This document shows, in pieces, positions 8,477-9,944 of a DNA stretch of 9,944 nt (position 1 is the first letter of the stretch; every line of letters starts with the position of its first letter). Made by a program: the position numbers and the translations under genes. A model generated the notes under the pieces. It was not told the DNA's origin. It saw nothing but the letters and a program-made list of their open reading frames with translations, and made no database searches. This DNA comes from Lachnospiraceae bacterium (lineage in GTDB: Bacteria; Bacillota; Clostridia; Lachnospirales; Lachnospiraceae), in the NCBI GenBank assembly GCA_017476305.1, contig JAFVAA010000956.1, forward strand, positions 1 through 9,944, in the 5' to 3' direction.

Positions 8477-8479
8477 ATG
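8458..8479 (+). promoter_or_regulatory. ATGA stop/start overlap with internal ribosome site
   Basis: AAGGAGGT (8458-8465) lies inside the end of the 56-aa gene, and the next gene starts at the ATGA overlap (8473-8476). This arrangement supports translational coupling of the genes just upstream of the variable protein and fixes the start of the 118-aa gene. Confidence 0.7.
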
Positions 8480-8829
8480 TAATTAAGCGGCCGGAAAATG
8501 GCAAGAATTTTGTTGAATACTCAACAAAGGGAACGAAGATTTCTTTTAGTGATGGCGAAATTACCGCTGACCTTCAGAAGAAAGAACGTGATGATGATGT
8601 AAAAATTGATGTGTGTATGGATAACACGGGTGGTCTGATATTTGGAACGAGTGGTGCAAGAATTTATGTTGCGCAGATTTTTATTCCAGCCCGTCGGTAC
8701 ACTGATGTAGAGGTAGATAATCCGGATTACAATCCGGAAGATGAAACTTCACAGAAGAAAATTATAGAGCAGCAGCCCATACCATTTAGCATGGATAATG
8801 TAGAACTGACACTTTTTGAGGAGGTATAA
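8473..8829 (+). CDS. Hypothetical phage protein directly upstream of the DGR target (118 aa)
   Basis: No family is recognised. The 118-aa protein has a beta-rich first half (NFVEYSTKGTKISFSDGEIT), a central part with GLIFGTSGARIYVAQIFIPARRY, an acidic linker (VDNPDYNPEDETS), and a C-terminal segment (PIPFSMDNVELTLFEEV) that looks like a last beta strand. There is no signal peptide or membrane segment, so a soluble or virion-bound protein is expected. AAGGAGGT (8458-8465) lies 7 bases before the ATG, which overlaps the previous stop (ATGA). It ends 4 bases before the variable protein gene, and that gene's ribosome site lies inside its last codons. It does not look like the helical-barrel DGR accessory protein Avd. 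An assembly or attachment partner of the variable protein is a reasonable guess only. Confidence 0.8.
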   Translation: MNVIKRPENGKNFVEYSTKGTKISFSDGEITADLQKKERDDDVKIDVCMDNTGGLIFGTSGARIYVAQIFIPARRYTDVEVDNPDYNPEDETSQKKIIEQQPIPFSMDNVELTLFEEV

Positions 8830-8833
8830 GAAA

Positions 8834-9883
8834 ATGGCAAATTTTGACGAAATTAAATTTACGATTGAATCCCTATCGGGTGGAAAAAATACGGTATTAT
8901 TTGACGATATGGAAATGCCGTCTATTATGGTGCCGATTAACAAATTTAAGTGTTCTGATGTTATTGCCGGTGGTAGCGATAATATTCATCCTGCCTTTTC
9001 TGTAGGTGGCGTTGAAAAAGATGTAATTTACGCATCTAAGTTTCAGAATGTTGTCGTGAACAACAGGGCATATTCTCTTGCAGGAAAAGACCCGAAAGCG
9101 AATATCAATTTTGATACAGCCCTTACATATTGTAGAAATAAGGGAAAAGGATGGTGTTTGACACCATACGCATTATGGGCGGCAATCGCCTTGTGGTGTA
9201 GAAAAAATGGAACCATGCCAAGAGGAAACAATAATTATGGTCAGGATCATTCATATACCCTCGAAAAAGGCACCCCATCATCACTCGATAATGGTAGAGT
9301 TGGTAGATGCTTGACGGGTTCCGGACCAAATACATGGAGCCATAACTGGATGCCGGACGGAATTTTTGATTTGAATGGAAATGTATCTGAATGGTGTGCC
9401 GGAATGAGAATTTATGATGGGGAAATTCAGATTATTCCTTACAGCAATATCTTTGACCCGGAAGTCAGCAATAGTGCTACATCTACTGCATGGAAGGCAA
9501 TTAAAGCAGATGGTACTCTTGTGGAACCTGGGACTAATGGAACATTGCATTATGATTGGATTTCTTCCAAACTCACTTTATCGGATGGTGAAAAAGTTGA
9601 TTGGGAAAATACATCACGCTATTCAGGATATGCATCAATGACTCTTGCATCCGGACTGGAAGTACCGGAAATTGTTAAGAGTTTGATTCTTTATCCTGAT
9701 GAACCAGGAGGAGATTATGGAGGTGATTCAAGATATGTCAATCCGGTATCTGAGCGTTTGCCGGGCTGTGGTGGCTACTGGAACAGCGGTGCCTCCGCTG
9801 GCGTCTTCTGCGTGTTCCTGCACAATCTTCGTTCTTACTCCACCGGCAACATCGGCTTCCGCTCCGCTTTTGTCGATCTGTAA
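8834..9883 (+). CDS. DGR-diversified receptor-binding protein, FGE/C-type-lectin fold
   Basis: This 349-aa protein is a probable tail-tip ligand-binding protein and target of a diversity-generating retroelement. Residues 1-65 form an N-terminal region (MPSIMVPINKFKCSDV) that probably attaches it to the virion. From about residue 66 it follows the formylglycine-generating-enzyme (sulfatase-modifying factor) form of the C-type lectin fold: ALTYCRNKGKGWCLTPYALW, GTMPRGNNNYGQD, and the hallmark DLNGNVSEW at 179-187. An insertion-rich region follows (about 195-300). The last 42 residues (308-349) are the presumed variable region, from RLPGCGGYW to NIGFRSAFVDL. FGE enzyme activity is unlikely because the position of the active site is replaced by the variable region. 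The start is the ATG at 8834, 8 bases after GAGGAGGT (8818-8825); an earlier in-frame ATG at 8816 would overlap the previous gene and lacks a ribosome site. Confidence 0.9.
   Translation: MANFDEIKFTIESLSGGKNTVLFDDMEMPSIMVPINKFKCSDVIAGGSDNIHPAFSVGGVEKDVIYASKFQNVVVNNRAYSLAGKDPKANINFDTALTYCRNKGKGWCLTPYALWAAIALWCRKNGTMPRGNNNYGQDHSYTLEKGTPSSLDNGRVGRCLTGSGPNTWSHNWMPDGIFDLNGNVSEWCAGMRIYDGEIQIIPYSNIFDPEVSNSATSTAWKAIKADGTLVEPGTNGTLHYDWISSKLTLSDGEKVDWENTSRYSGYASMTLASGLEVPEIVKSLILYPDEPGGDYGGDSRYVNPVSERLPGCGGYWNSGASAGVFCVFLHNLRSYSTGNIGFRSAFVDL
9755..9880 (+). repeat. Putative DGR variable region (VR)
   Basis: These last 42 sense codons stand apart from the rest of the gene: 75 of 126 bases are G or C (about 60%) and only 13 are A, against an A-rich background elsewhere. 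One stretch of 36 bases (9786-9821) has no A. The encoded protein alternates fixed positions (Trp316, Gly319, Ala320, Ala322, Gly323, Arg333, Ser334, then IGFRSA) with positions whose codons end in C or T and could derive from AAC/AAT, as expected when template adenines are mutated. The left boundary is approximate, set where composition changes; the template repeat is not in the window, so this call rests on composition and known VR patterns. Confidence 0.82.
9852..9875 (+). other. Putative initiation-of-mutagenic-homing (IMH) segment
   Basis: This is a 24-base adenine-free run at the 3' end of the VR, encoding most of the conserved GFRSAFV end. In the Bordetella phage DGR, the 3' end of the VR holds a GC-rich IMH element where cDNA integration starts and which is not mutated. 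Position and lack of adenine fit. The exact IMH limits cannot be set without the template repeat. Confidence 0.5.
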
Positions 9884-9904
9884 TCTGTTGCACTGTGTTC
9901 TGGA

Positions 9905-9926
9905 AGAGGCTACGATAGTAGCCTCT
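9905..9926 (+). other. DGR-type hairpin/cruciform with GATA tetraloop
   Basis: A perfect 9-bp inverted repeat, AGAGGCTAC and GTAGCCTCT, encloses the 4-base loop GATA. It starts 21 bases after the stop codon of the variable protein. DGR targets in Bordetella phage and others carry, just downstream of the VR, a hairpin or cruciform with a 7-10 bp stem and a GRNA tetraloop needed for efficient retrohoming. Stem length, loop length and loop sequence (G-A-T-A) all fit. The same element could also serve as a terminator. Confidence 0.72.
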
Positions 9927-9934
9927 ATATTTTT
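9905..9934 (+). terminator. Possible rho-independent terminator of the tail operon
   Basis: The 9-bp stem with 4-base loop is followed by ATA and five T residues (9930-9934). This is a short, imperfect U-tract, but it sits at the end of a long same-strand gene run. It overlaps the proposed DGR hairpin; both functions are possible. Confidence 0.45.
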
Positions 9935-9944
9935 AGACGCAGAA

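Noticed and set aside
8816..8833. Earlier ATG for the variable protein
   Set aside because: It lies before the GAGGAGGT ribosome site and inside the previous gene; the ATG at 8834 has the correct spacing.
9414..9641. 75-aa open frame within the variable protein gene
   Set aside because: Out-of-frame shadow of a well-supported gene, with no ribosome site and a protein without recognisable features.
9029..9883. Variable protein as a working formylglycine-generating enzyme
   Set aside because: The fold is shared, but the C-terminal region is a variable region with IGFRSA, the context is a phage baseplate, and no sulfatase partner is present.
1..9944. tRNA, rRNA, CRISPR array, insertion sequence or attachment site
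   Set aside because: No cloverleaf, regular spaced repeats, transposase coding or duplicated att-like sequence was seen; coding density leaves almost no room.

Overview
The window is a stretch of a contractile-tailed (myovirus-type) phage or prophage. The host is most likely a low- to mid-GC Firmicute, probably a gut Lachnospiraceae-like Clostridium relative. Four things support this: A/T-rich codon use, a strong AGGAGG-type Shine-Dalgarno sequence before nearly every gene, tight same-strand packing, and a gene order matching the tail and baseplate block of Bacillus PBSX (xkdO-P-Q-R-S-T-U). The host assignment is an inference from style, not from a host marker gene. The sequence alone cannot distinguish an active prophage, a free phage or a phage-tail-like bacteriocin.

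Layout: all genes are on the + strand, and no gap between genes exceeds 20 bases. Positions 2-2731 hold the 3' part of the tape measure gene, which runs in from the left edge. Next come a LysM tail assembly protein (2735-3433), an XkdQ-like hub protein with an SH3-like C-terminal domain (3447-4697), a DUF2577/XkdR-like protein (4710-5057), a DUF2634/XkdS (gp25-like) wedge protein (5072-5506), a baseplate J protein (5519-6640) and an XkdU/DUF2313-like protein (6649-7479). A cassette of four small genes without confident function follows (7499-7816, 7816-8313, 8306-8476, 8473-8829). The last three boundaries are overlaps, so these genes are probably translated in a coupled way. The 56-aa gene at 8306-8476 is easy to miss.

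The last gene (8834-9883, 349 aa) is the most interesting. It encodes a formylglycine-generating-enzyme/C-type-lectin fold protein whose final 42 codons look like the variable region (VR) of a diversity-generating retroelement (DGR). Base composition jumps to about 60% GC with only 13 adenines in 126 bases, many codons have the NNC/NNT form expected after mutation of AAC/AAT template codons, and the protein ends in the conserved IGFRSA signature. Downstream of the stop codon is a perfect 9-bp stem with a GATA loop (9905-9926). This matches the 7-10 bp stem with GRNA tetraloop that known DGRs carry just after the VR for target recognition. The reverse transcriptase, template repeat and accessory protein are not in the window and are predicted to lie nearby, probably just past the right edge.

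Together the genes build the end of a contractile tail: tape measure, hub with wall-binding domains, wedge and baseplate. They finish with a receptor-binding protein whose ligand surface is probably rewritten by mutagenic retrohoming, which would let the particle change its host receptor.
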